Shown here: positions 7,429 to 15,417 of the stretch, in pieces
How the letters are laid out: the number at the start of each line of letters is the position of its first letter
How positions within the stretch are numbered: position 1 is the first letter of the stretch
Source: Chloroflexota bacterium
Lineage (GTDB): Bacteria > Chloroflexota > Dehalococcoidia > SZUA-161
Direction: 5' to 3'
Length of the DNA: 20,613 nucleotides
NCBI GenBank assembly: GCA_030668425.1
Contig: DAOUTY010000005.1
Coordinates: 1 to 20,613 of the forward strand
Notes under the pieces: generated by a model
The model's input: only the letters and a program-made list of their open reading frames with translations
The model's database searches: none
What the model was told of the DNA's origin: nothing
Position numbers and translations under genes: made by a program

Positions 7429-10400
7429 AGGAGTCGCGATTATAGGCGACAGTGTGGGCGCGGCACAGGCAGCCCTCACTCTGGCAGAGCTGGGTGCGGA
7501 GGTCAAGTTAATCATGTCCTCTCCGGCACTGAGCTTAGACAACACTACTGACAGCGCATCAATCACTTCTCGTGAGAGACAGCTCAGCGTGTGGCCTCTG
7601 CTCCTACGTGCGGCGAGCCATCCACTGGTCACCCTTCACACCAACTCCGAGGTCAGTGCCATAGCTGGCAGACAGGGGAGATTCACAATCAGGGTAGCCA
7701 CATGCCCTCGCTATGTGCGAGAGGACTTGTGCACGGCCTGCGGCCGTTGCGAGGAGACATGCTCTGTACAAGTACCCTTCATCCTGGATGGCCGAAGGAC
7801 GACCCACAGCGCCATCCACGCACCCGTTCCGGGAAATAAAACAATACCCTCAGCCTATTGCATAGAGAAGAGCGGGGTTGCCCCTTGCCGGACAGCGTGC
7901 CCACTCGGCATCAATGTTCAGGGATTCATCTCCCTGCTGTCTAAGGGCAAGGTGGATGAGGCCCTCAGCCTCATAAACGAGTCAGCGCCTCTTGCTGGAG
8001 TGCTCGGACGCGTATGCACGCATCCCTGCGAGGACAATTGTAAGCGAGGTGATGTTGACAGCCCGGTATTTATCCCAGCTCTCCACCGCTATGCTGCGGA
8101 CAATGCACCCAGTGGCATTCACTACACGCGCAAGGCTCCTGCCAAATCCCGAAGGGAAAAAATAGCCATCGTTGGAAGTGGTCCCGCCGGGCTTGCCGCC
8201 GCCTGGGAGCTGGCACGCCGCGGCTATGGGCCCACCATATTCGAATCCCACGCGGTGGTTGGGGGGATGGTGGCCACAGGTATCCCCAGATTCCGCCTGC
8301 CTCACGAAGTCCGCGAGAGAGAAGTGGAAGCGATCAAGGCCCTGGGTGTGGACATAATGACCGGGGTAACGGTAGGCCGCGATGTGACGATCTCCGATCT
8401 GAGAGAGCGAGGATATCGAGCCTTCTTCCTGTCCATAGGTGCTCACCAGAATAAAAGCTTGGGCATCCCAGGTGAAGAACTTGAAGGCGTGGTAGATGCT
8501 ATCTCACTGCTCTTTGCACTGAATCTGAAAGTGGGTGCCTCGGTGGGCTCTAATGTGGTAGTCATCGGCGGCGGCAATAGCGCCGTGGATTCTGCCAGAA
8601 CGGCGAAGAGGAGGAGCAAGGGAGTAGTGCGAATACTCTACCGCCGCACGGCGGAGGAGATGACCGCAGTGGCGGACGAAGCAGAAGAAGCTATCAATGA
8701 AGGCATATCTATAGAATATCTAACAAACCCGTTGGAGATTCTCGGCGATGGGACCAAGGTAACCGGAATACGCTGCCAGCGGATGAAAATGGGCGAGATG
8801 GGAGCCGATGGCCGCCGCAGGCCCGAGCCCATACGCGGCTCGGAGTTCGTGATCGATGCTGACCATGTAGTGATCGCCATAGGGCAGCGGCCCAACACCC
8901 CACTGCTCAACATAAGGTGGCTTGAGACCGATAGCGACAGTGCCACTATAAAGGTGGATCCTCTAACCCTCGAGACCAGAATACCTGGCATCTTTGCCGG
9001 CGGCGATTGCGTCACAGGCCCCAACAACGTCGTCGAAGCTGTTGCCGCCGGGCTGCGAGCCGCAGACTCAATAGACAGGTATTTGAGAGGCCGCGATTTG
9101 AGGAAGGGGCGCAGTCTGGAAAAACCTCAATCTGTTGAGGTCGATATCAGGGAAAGAGATGCTGCCTATTACAAACGAGCCCGCATGCCCGCCATCCCCC
9201 CCTACAAGAGGATGGGCAGACTTGAGGAAATTGCCTTGGGATTACCTCTAGAAGCAGGGAGACAAGAGGCCGAGCGCTGCCTCAACTGCGCCTTATGCAG
9301 TGAATGCATGGCATGTGAACAGGTGTGCGAACTGGGCGCAGTTCTCCACCAGGACAAGGCAGAGCACATAGATATTGGAGCCGAACTCATAATCGATTTT
9401 ACCTCCGTCGACAACGGGAGCGACTACTACCTGCAGGGGCACGACACCGCCCAAGGCACTCCCCTGCAGACCGCAAGACCAGGTGTCTATACTGTGGAGT
9501 TGGCCGAAGCCGATACCCTGGAAGGCAAGCTCGCAAAGGCTTCTGCCGTAGCCTTGGAAGCCGCCGCCGAACTGAGGACTAAGGAGGAAGTACGCCCTGC
9601 AGTTCCCGATACCGCAGATAGTTCAGATGCCCGTTCGGACCAGTCGCTTAAGAAGGTCAGTGCAGGGACAGCCCGTATTGGCGTGGTCCTGTGTCGCTGC
9701 GGTGGTAGTATTAACTCCGTGATAGATTTTAATCAAGTGACTAATGAAGTGTTACAGCTTCCTGGCATCTGCAACGTCTGGGAGATATCGCAGGCATGCA
9801 GCGAGGAAGGAGCGAACAGGATAGCAGCCCAAGCTGCAGAGTGGAAGCTTGATAAGGTGGTGCTTGCCGCCTGCCGATGCTGCGGGCTGGATCAGATATG
9901 TTTTAGCTGCACCGACAGGCGGGTGATGTGCCAGCAACACCTTAGCAATAACCTCACCACATACTATGGTGGTAACGTGGAGTTCGCAAACATCCGCGAA
10001 CAATGCGCCTGGGTTCACAAGGATGATCCTATTGGCGCCACACGTAAGACAGTAGACATAATTTCGTCAGGCGTCGCCCGGGCCAGAGAGGCTTCGCCAG
10101 CAGTCAGCGAGGAGCGTTCCTTGACCGGAAGCGCGCTCATATTAGGCTCTGGAATTCGCGGTCTGGCAGCAGCAAAGAACCTAGCGACCCAAGGCTATTC
10201 CGTAACAGTAGTTTCCGGTCCTGAATCGAACATCGCTAGAGAATCGCAACGCCCCGAATACCTAGAAAACAGAGATAGCCTGCTGAAACAACTTGATGAG
10301 CAAGGTATAACTGTCAGGTCATGGCCCCAGACTATCGAACTGGACGGTTCGCCGGGGAACTATGATACTGCGCTGAAAGATGGCTCACAGATCAGCCGGA

Positions 10401-10957
10401 TTGGAGCCGGTGCGGTGATACTGGACCTTGGAAAGATGGATGGGGAAGTTCCTCCCGAAGTTGACGCCATATCCGAAGAAAGCCGCCTCGGGCGCATATT
10501 TGCCCGAAGAATCGGCTCCAAAGGTCTGGAGGACGCGCAATCTGCCGCCCTCAGGGAGTCTGCCATAAGAGAGACCACTGGAATATTCATCATGTCACCA
10601 GATGGAGAAGCGCCGCCCGAGGAACAGGCCCTCAAGGGAGCAGCTATTGCAGCTAGAGCGTCAGCTTATCTACACCAAGGAAGCCTGAACCCACGGGCCA
10701 CCGCGGTGACCATTGACAGCAAACTGTGTCGCGGCTGCGGCGACTGTGCGGCCATATGCTCCTACATAGAGATGAGAGAAACCAGCAACGGTACGGCTTG
10801 CGCCTATATTGACCAGGCGTTGTGCCTCGGCTGTGGAGCTTGTATTGCACACTGCCCTACAGGTGCCATAACTCAAGCCTTTCAGAGCGACAAACATATA
10901 AGCTCCACACTGGAAGCCCTGCTGGGAAAGGCCCCCTGTGTGGTTGAAATAGCATGA
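7421..10957 (+). CDS. Giant HdrA / NfnB-GltD / HdrA chimeric flavin-iron-sulfur oxidoreductase
   Basis: Predicted soluble NAD(P)H-linked electron hub of 1178 aa. In order: residues 1-120, a piece of HdrA FAD domain (degenerate GDSVG turn; ferredoxin insert Cys104, 107, 110, 114); 147-560, an NfnB/GltD-like module with Cys156, 160, 199, 203, 207, the FAD motif GSGPAGLAAA (252-261), the NAD(P)H motif GGGNSAVD (383-390) followed by YRRTAEEM, and GGDC (527-530); 620-636, six cysteines; 690-745, an Ala/Glu-rich linker; 751-890, an HdrA N-terminal domain ending IREQCAWVH; 903-1085, a shortened second FAD-like domain with GSGIRG; 1103-1145, two complete [4Fe-4S] sets. ATG 7421 has GAGG 6 nt upstream and overlaps korC by 8 nt; ATG 7397 is possible. 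It probably exchanges electrons between NAD(P)H and the Hdr/KOR partners; direction and partners are inferred. Confidence 0.88.
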   Translation: MARGVAIIGDSVGAAQAALTLAELGAEVKLIMSSPALSLDNTTDSASITSRERQLSVWPLLLRAASHPLVTLHTNSEVSAIAGRQGRFTIRVATCPRYVREDLCTACGRCEETCSVQVPFILDGRRTTHSAIHAPVPGNKTIPSAYCIEKSGVAPCRTACPLGINVQGFISLLSKGKVDEALSLINESAPLAGVLGRVCTHPCEDNCKRGDVDSPVFIPALHRYAADNAPSGIHYTRKAPAKSRREKIAIVGSGPAGLAAAWELARRGYGPTIFESHAVVGGMVATGIPRFRLPHEVREREVEAIKALGVDIMTGVTVGRDVTISDLRERGYRAFFLSIGAHQNKSLGIPGEELEGVVDAISLLFALNLKVGASVGSNVVVIGGGNSAVDSARTAKRRSKGVVRILYRRTAEEMTAVADEAEEAINEGISIEYLTNPLEILGDGTKVTGIRCQRMKMGEMGADGRRRPEPIRGSEFVIDADHVVIAIGQRPNTPLLNIRWLETDSDSATIKVDPLTLETRIPGIFAGGDCVTGPNNVVEAVAAGLRAADSIDRYLRGRDLRKGRSLEKPQSVEVDIRERDAAYYKRARMPAIPPYKRMGRLEEIALGLPLEAGRQEAERCLNCALCSECMACEQVCELGAVLHQDKAEHIDIGAELIIDFTSVDNGSDYYLQGHDTAQGTPLQTARPGVYTVELAEADTLEGKLAKASAVALEAAAELRTKEEVRPAVPDTADSSDARSDQSLKKVSAGTARIGVVLCRCGGSINSVIDFNQVTNEVLQLPGICNVWEISQACSEEGANRIAAQAAEWKLDKVVLAACRCCGLDQICFSCTDRRVMCQQHLSNNLTTYYGGNVEFANIREQCAWVHKDDPIGATRKTVDIISSGVARAREASPAVSEERSLTGSALILGSGIRGLAAAKNLATQGYSVTVVSGPESNIARESQRPEYLENRDSLLKQLDEQGITVRSWPQTIELDGSPGNYDTALKDGSQISRIGAGAVILDLGKMDGEVPPEVDAISEESRLGRIFARRIGSKGLEDAQSAALRESAIRETTGIFIMSPDGEAPPEEQALKGAAIAARASAYLHQGSLNPRATAVTIDSKLCRGCGDCAAICSYIEMRETSNGTACAYIDQALCLGCGACIAHCPTGAITQAFQSDKHISSTLEALLGKAPCVVEIA

Positions 10958-11367
10958 ACAAGTCAGCGATACATTTAGTTGTCTTCGCCTGCAACTGGGA
11001 TGGCCTCAGTTGTATAGAAGAGGCAGCCAGGGGAGGATTGACCTACCCAGCTTCTGTGAGAGTGGTCAGAGTAAGCTGCCTCTCCCGGGTGCACCAAGGA
11101 CTTATGCTCAAGGCCTTTGAACTGGGTGCGGATGGGGTGATGCTTCTGGGATGTGAACCAGGCAACTGCCAGTACGACATCGACGCAGGACTTGTTACAC
11201 GAGAGTACGAGAAGGCGCGAATAGTGTTAGGGCTGCTCGGGCTGGGGAAAGAGAGACTGGTTCTCTGTCACATACCCCGCGGCGATGGCCCCGGATTTGT
11301 AAGGCGGGTGACCGACTTTATCAAAGAACTCGAGCAGGTGCGACCTGCTATCCCCGCTCGAGCTTAG
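10954..11367 (+). CDS. mvhD: MvhD-like [2Fe-2S] electron-transfer protein
   Basis: Member of the MvhD/FlpD family (hydrogenase iron-sulfur subunit), which in methanogens carries electrons into HdrA. It has 137 residues, normal for the family. Cysteines are at 13, 20, 42, 67 and 72 within FACNWDGLSC, VSCLSRVHQG and GCEPGNCQYD, the typical arrangement. The ATG overlaps the stop of the giant flavoprotein by 4 nt. No Mvh or other hydrogenase large subunit is encoded nearby, so its electron donor is probably the NAD(P)H module of the upstream protein. A second MvhD domain is fused to the HdrA at the end of this operon. Confidence 0.88.
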   Translation: MNKSAIHLVVFACNWDGLSCIEEAARGGLTYPASVRVVRVSCLSRVHQGLMLKAFELGADGVMLLGCEPGNCQYDIDAGLVTREYEKARIVLGLLGLGKERLVLCHIPRGDGPGFVRRVTDFIKELEQVRPAIPARA

Positions 11368-11418
11368 CAGCGAATGGCTCAGCTAAGCCACCTTGGCAAA
11401 ACATAGAACGACTATTTC

Positions 11419-12600
11419 TTGAGGAGAGGATACAGACCGAAGGTGTTCGATACGGAACGAGAGATAATTGAAAGCAAGATACGCCTCTGCCTCGACTGTG
11501 GCAAGTGCACAGTGGTATGTCCGGTCGCCCAGCACGACCCGGAGTTCAACCCACGTCTCATAGCACAGAGACGGTTATCGCAAAACAGCCACAGTCCGCA
11601 GGACGAGACGATCTGGCAATGCATCAGTTGCTACATGTGCGTAGAGCGCTGCAACTACTATGTGAAGTTCCCCGAATTCATTCACGGCCTGAGAGCCGAG
11701 GCCCTTGCTGAAGGCGCTCAGTTGCAGTGCACCCATGGCGGAGCGCTCCAAGCACTCCAGCACATGATGGCCCGTGAAGACCTGTTGCAGGACCGGCTTA
11801 GCTGGCTACCGCAGGACATCGAACTGTCTGAACAAAGTGACACGATATTCTTTGTGGGCTGTGCTCCCTATTTCGATATTGTGTTCAGCGACCTTGAGGT
11901 GAACACCCTTAAAGGAGTGGAAGGAGCGCTCAGGCTGCTGAATCGCGCTCAGATACCCTTCAATATCCTCGCCAATGAACGCTGTTGCGGTAGAGACCTG
12001 CTTCTCCAGGGAGACCGGGAAGGATTCCTGGCTCTGGCAAAAGCCAACATGCAGGAGTTCGCTCGCTATGGCGTGAAGAAGATCATCACTAACTGCCCTG
12101 AATGCCACTATACGCTGAAGGTTGATTACCCCAATGTGCTAGGAGACACAGGGATTCAGGTAATGCATCTGACAGAGGTCATAGCCCCGCTCGTTCAAAG
12201 CGGCGAACTTAGCCTGGGCGAACTTGAGAAAAGGGCCACGTATCATGACCCCTGCACCCTGGGCAGATGCTCCAGGATATTCGATGAGCCACGCCAGATT
12301 CTGAGGGCTGTAACAGGCCTAGACGTAGTAGAGATGGAGCAGAGCCGTGAGAAGGCGCTATGCTGTGGGGCAAGCCCCTGGGTGTACTGCGGCGCAGTGA
12401 ACCGGCAGATACAAGACCAGCGTCTCACCCAGGCGACTGCCACGGGGGCAGATATACTTGTGACCACATGCCCCAAGTGCCAGATACACCTGAGGTGCGC
12501 CCAGAAAAGCCGCGATGGCAAGATTCCTCAGGTCGAGATCCAGGACCTGGCATTTCTGGCAGCCCGGTCTTTGGATATAGGAGGTGAGTCAGTTGGCTGA
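11419..12600 (+). CDS. HdrC-HdrB fusion (heterodisulfide reductase HdrD-like, two CCG domains)
   Basis: Fused iron-sulfur and catalytic subunit of heterodisulfide-reductase type. Residues 20-80 hold a HdrC-like ferredoxin with two sets (Cys24, 27, 30, 34 and Cys68, 71, 74, 78). Two CCG domains follow: Cys148, 189, 190, 226, 229 and Cys279, 315, 316, 351, 354, both complete, as needed for two noncubane [4Fe-4S] clusters. With 393 aa it is close to HdrD/GlcF-like proteins. In methanogens these sites reduce CoM-S-S-CoB; here the disulfide or other acceptor is unknown. The TTG at 11419 lacks a clear ribosome site; GTG at 11443, with GAGGAGAGGA about 12 nt upstream, is an alternative. The 51-nt gap before it is the loosest junction of the hdr part. 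No membrane segment is present. Confidence 0.88.
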   Translation: MRRGYRPKVFDTEREIIESKIRLCLDCGKCTVVCPVAQHDPEFNPRLIAQRRLSQNSHSPQDETIWQCISCYMCVERCNYYVKFPEFIHGLRAEALAEGAQLQCTHGGALQALQHMMAREDLLQDRLSWLPQDIELSEQSDTIFFVGCAPYFDIVFSDLEVNTLKGVEGALRLLNRAQIPFNILANERCCGRDLLLQGDREGFLALAKANMQEFARYGVKKIITNCPECHYTLKVDYPNVLGDTGIQVMHLTEVIAPLVQSGELSLGELEKRATYHDPCTLGRCSRIFDEPRQILRAVTGLDVVEMEQSREKALCCGASPWVYCGAVNRQIQDQRLTQATATGADILVTTCPKCQIHLRCAQKSRDGKIPQVEIQDLAFLAARSLDIGGESVG

Positions 12601-15055
12601 AGAGGAACTCAGAATAGGCGTTTTTGTTTGCGACTGCGGACTCAACATAGCCGGGTCGGTTGACACGGAGGAGGTGCGGCTTACAGCAGAGAAGCTGCCT
12701 GACGTCGTGGTCTCGGTGAGAAATAAGTATACCTGTGCTGACCCCGGGCAGGAGGAGATAAAAAGGCACATAGAGGAACACAAACTGAACCGCGTGGTGG
12801 TGGCATCATGTACTCCACGACTCCACGAGTTTACCTTCCGCAACTGCGTGGCAGAGGCCGGACTCAACCCCTACCTTCTAGAGATGGCTAGCATCAGGGA
12901 GCATTGCAGCTGGGTACATCTCCACGACCGCGAAGCGGCCACCGAAAAGGCCAAGGATATTGTCAAGATAGCTGTAGCGCGCGCTCGTTTCCTGGAACCC
13001 CAGACAGAGATAGAGATACCAGTCACCAATGCCGCACTGGTGATCGGAGGCGGAGTAGCTGGAATCCAGGCAGCTCTGGACCTGGCCGACGCCGGTCACC
13101 AGGTCTACCTAGTCGAGAAGGAGCCGTCCATCGGGGGCATAATGGCGCAACTGGACAAGACCTTTCCCACCATGGACTGTTCAATATGTGTACTTGGCCC
13201 CAAGATGATGGACGTGGGCCGTCACCCTCGAATCGAACTCCTCACATACAGCGAGGTTGAGGAGGTGTCAGGCTACGTCGGCAACTTCAAGGTACGTGTG
13301 CGCAGAAAAGCACGATATGTGAACGATGGTGAGTGCAACACGTGCGGCGACTGCGCTGAAGTTTGCCCGGTGGTAGTACCCGACGAGTTTCAGCAAGGCT
13401 TTTCCTCGCGCAAAGCAGCTTACATACCGTTACCTCAAGCAGTGCCCCCCACCTATCTCATCGACATGGAGCACTGCCTGGGTAACAACCCTATAGCCTG
13501 TGACAAGTGCCTGAAAGCCTGCGAGAAGCAATGTATCGACCTGAATATGCAGGACCAGATAGTTGAACTGGACGTAGGCACCATAATCATGGCCACGGGC
13601 ATGAAGATATACGACCCTACTCCGCTGGATGAGTACGGCTACACAAGCTTTGAAAACGTTATCACCAGCATAGAGTTTGAAAGGTTGATATGCGGCGGTG
13701 GGCCTACCGACGGGCATCTGGAGCGCCCTTCGGACCATCAAGCACCAAAGCGCATCGGCTTCATCCAGTGCGTTGGATCGAGAACAGAGAACCGCGGCAA
13801 TCCCTATTGCTCCAACGTCTGCTGTATGAACACGGTGAAAGACAGCCTACTCATAAAAGAGCACCATCCAGACGCCGAGATCTACGTCTTCTACATAGAC
13901 ATCCGCGCCTTCGGCAAGGGCTTCGAGGATTTGTTCCGGCGTTCTAAGGAAGAAGGCGTTAACTATATTCGCGGCCTGCCCGGCGAGATCACCGAAGACC
14001 CTACTACAAAAAACCTCCGCATCAGAGTGGAGAATACCACTGCAGCGCGTGTAGAGGAATACGAGCTTGACATGGTGATTCTGGCACTAGGGCTGGAACC
14101 TACAGACGACCTGAAGCAGCTCACCAACATTCTCAATCTCTCCCAGACCAGCGACGGCTTCGTAATGGAGGCCCATCCCAAGCTGAGGCCAGTGGATGCG
14201 CCCACGCCGGGTATATTCTTCGCCGGCTCGGTTGAGGCACCCAAAGACATAAAGGACAGCGTAACCCAGGCGGGGGCAGCAGTCGCCAGGAGCTCGATCA
14301 TATTGAACTCACCGACTCTCAAGATGGAGGCTCTCAAGGCAGTTGTAGACTTCGACAAATGCACATCCTGTGGCGTCTGCGCCAAGGTCTGCCCCTACGG
14401 GGCGATCAAGGTAGATATTAAGGCCAAGACAGGCGCGCACGTGGTGGCTGCGGCATGTGCTGGCTGCGGTACCTGCGCTGCGGAGTGCCGCTTCGACGCC
14501 ATAACCATGCAGCACTTCAGCGATGCACAACTGCTGGCCCAGATAGACGCCGCTCTGGAGAAAGAGCCTGAGAAGAAGATCATAAGCTTCCTGTGCAACT
14601 GGTGCAGCTATGCAGGGGGTGACCTGGCAGGGGTATCAAGGCTGCAGTACCCACCCAACAACCGCTTCATCCGCACTATGTGCAGCGGAAGGGTTGACCA
14701 GAAGTTCATCCTTCATGCTTTCGAGAAAGGGGCTCCCCTGGTCCTGCTTTCCGGGTGCCATATAAACGACTGCCACTACATCAGCGCCAACCACTGGACC
14801 AAGCGCCGCGCAGAGAAGCTATGGACCCGCATGGAGAAGCTTGGAATCAGGCCGGAACGGCTACAATTGGACTGGATCAGCGCCGCCGAGGGGCCCAGGT
14901 TCGCTCAGATAATGCGCGATCTGGAGGATATGCGCCAGAAGGTGACACCTGAGGAGATAGAGCACACCAAGAAGGTGCTCGCCGAGCATAGGCTGTCAAA
15001 GGAAAGCGCAGAGGAAGAGGAAGAGACCCTCGAACCACAGGTTGAAACAGCATAG
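12593..15055 (+). CDS. hdrA: HdrA with C-terminal MvhD fusion (flavin-bifurcating type)
   Basis: FAD-containing HdrA, the subunit at which flavin-based bifurcation occurs in Hdr complexes, 820 aa. Order: N-terminal domain 5-135 with FVCDCG and IREHCSWVH; FAD domain from IGGGVAG (151-157) with FPTMDCSICV (191-200); inserted ferredoxin Cys248, 251, 254, 258, then Cys295, 303, 306, 310, 314; QCVGSR (392-397) with Cys406, 410, 411; FFAGSVEAP (542-550); two C-terminal [4Fe-4S] sets (Cys590, 593, 596, 600 and 622, 625, 628, 632); and an MvhD domain at 662-780 with Cys668, 671, 697, 722, 727. The tail is acidic. I chose TTG 12593, with AGGAGGTGA ideally placed upstream; the GTG at 12584 lies inside that site. 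It overlaps the HdrCB gene by 8 nt. Confidence 0.93.
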   Translation: MAEEELRIGVFVCDCGLNIAGSVDTEEVRLTAEKLPDVVVSVRNKYTCADPGQEEIKRHIEEHKLNRVVVASCTPRLHEFTFRNCVAEAGLNPYLLEMASIREHCSWVHLHDREAATEKAKDIVKIAVARARFLEPQTEIEIPVTNAALVIGGGVAGIQAALDLADAGHQVYLVEKEPSIGGIMAQLDKTFPTMDCSICVLGPKMMDVGRHPRIELLTYSEVEEVSGYVGNFKVRVRRKARYVNDGECNTCGDCAEVCPVVVPDEFQQGFSSRKAAYIPLPQAVPPTYLIDMEHCLGNNPIACDKCLKACEKQCIDLNMQDQIVELDVGTIIMATGMKIYDPTPLDEYGYTSFENVITSIEFERLICGGGPTDGHLERPSDHQAPKRIGFIQCVGSRTENRGNPYCSNVCCMNTVKDSLLIKEHHPDAEIYVFYIDIRAFGKGFEDLFRRSKEEGVNYIRGLPGEITEDPTTKNLRIRVENTTAARVEEYELDMVILALGLEPTDDLKQLTNILNLSQTSDGFVMEAHPKLRPVDAPTPGIFFAGSVEAPKDIKDSVTQAGAAVARSSIILNSPTLKMEALKAVVDFDKCTSCGVCAKVCPYGAIKVDIKAKTGAHVVAAACAGCGTCAAECRFDAITMQHFSDAQLLAQIDAALEKEPEKKIISFLCNWCSYAGGDLAGVSRLQYPPNNRFIRTMCSGRVDQKFILHAFEKGAPLVLLSGCHINDCHYISANHWTKRRAEKLWTRMEKLGIRPERLQLDWISAAEGPRFAQIMRDLEDMRQKVTPEEIEHTKKVLAEHRLSKESAEEEEETLEPQVETA

Positions 15056-15082
15056 CGCTACGACCATACAATTCCAACGTTG

Positions 15083-15417
15083 GCAGGGTAGGCGTAGTGC
15101 ATTGAAACCCACCACATGTGTTTCCGTTCTCCCTGAGCCCTTCGATAAACTCAGGACAAGCCTGTCCAAGAGCCCAAAATGACCGTCATTGCGAGGCACA
15201 AAGTGCTGAAGCAATCTTGCTGGTATCGGATTACGGAGCGATTGCTTCGCGGAGCCTGTCCTGAGCTTCGAGGGATTCATCGCTGCGCTCAGAATGACAC
15301 CGAGCGAAGGGCTCGCAATGACATGAGTGAGAGTAGCATGGGTGCAGCAGGGTGGAACCCACCAACTCATCGCTCCAGAAGATGGTGGTCGTTTCGCTAC
15401 ACCCAGCCTACCCCTGC
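15083..15417. repeat. MITE-like composite of nested inverted repeats
   Basis: The ends are inverted copies: GCAGGGTAGGC at 15083-15093 against GCCTACCCCTGC at 15406-15417 (one G differs), with similarity continuing inward to GAAACCCACCAC versus GTGGTCGTTTC. Inside are exact inverted pairs: 15135-15144 with 15305-15314 (10 bp), 15185-15195 with 15312-15322 (11 bp), and 15208-15216 with 15240-15248 (9 bp). The inner part has the wording of widely dispersed bacterial repeats (CTCAGGACAAGC, GTCATTGCGAGG, GAAGCAATC). There is no transposase, so if mobile it is non-autonomous. Confidence 0.65.

Noticed and set aside
12584..12592. GTG 12584 as start of hdrA
   Set aside because: It is part of the AGGAGGTGA ribosome site; TTG 12593 is correctly spaced from that site.
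15083..15417. CRISPR array or transposase-bearing insertion sequence
   Set aside because: Repeats are inverted and nested, not evenly spaced direct repeats, and there is no transposase frame.
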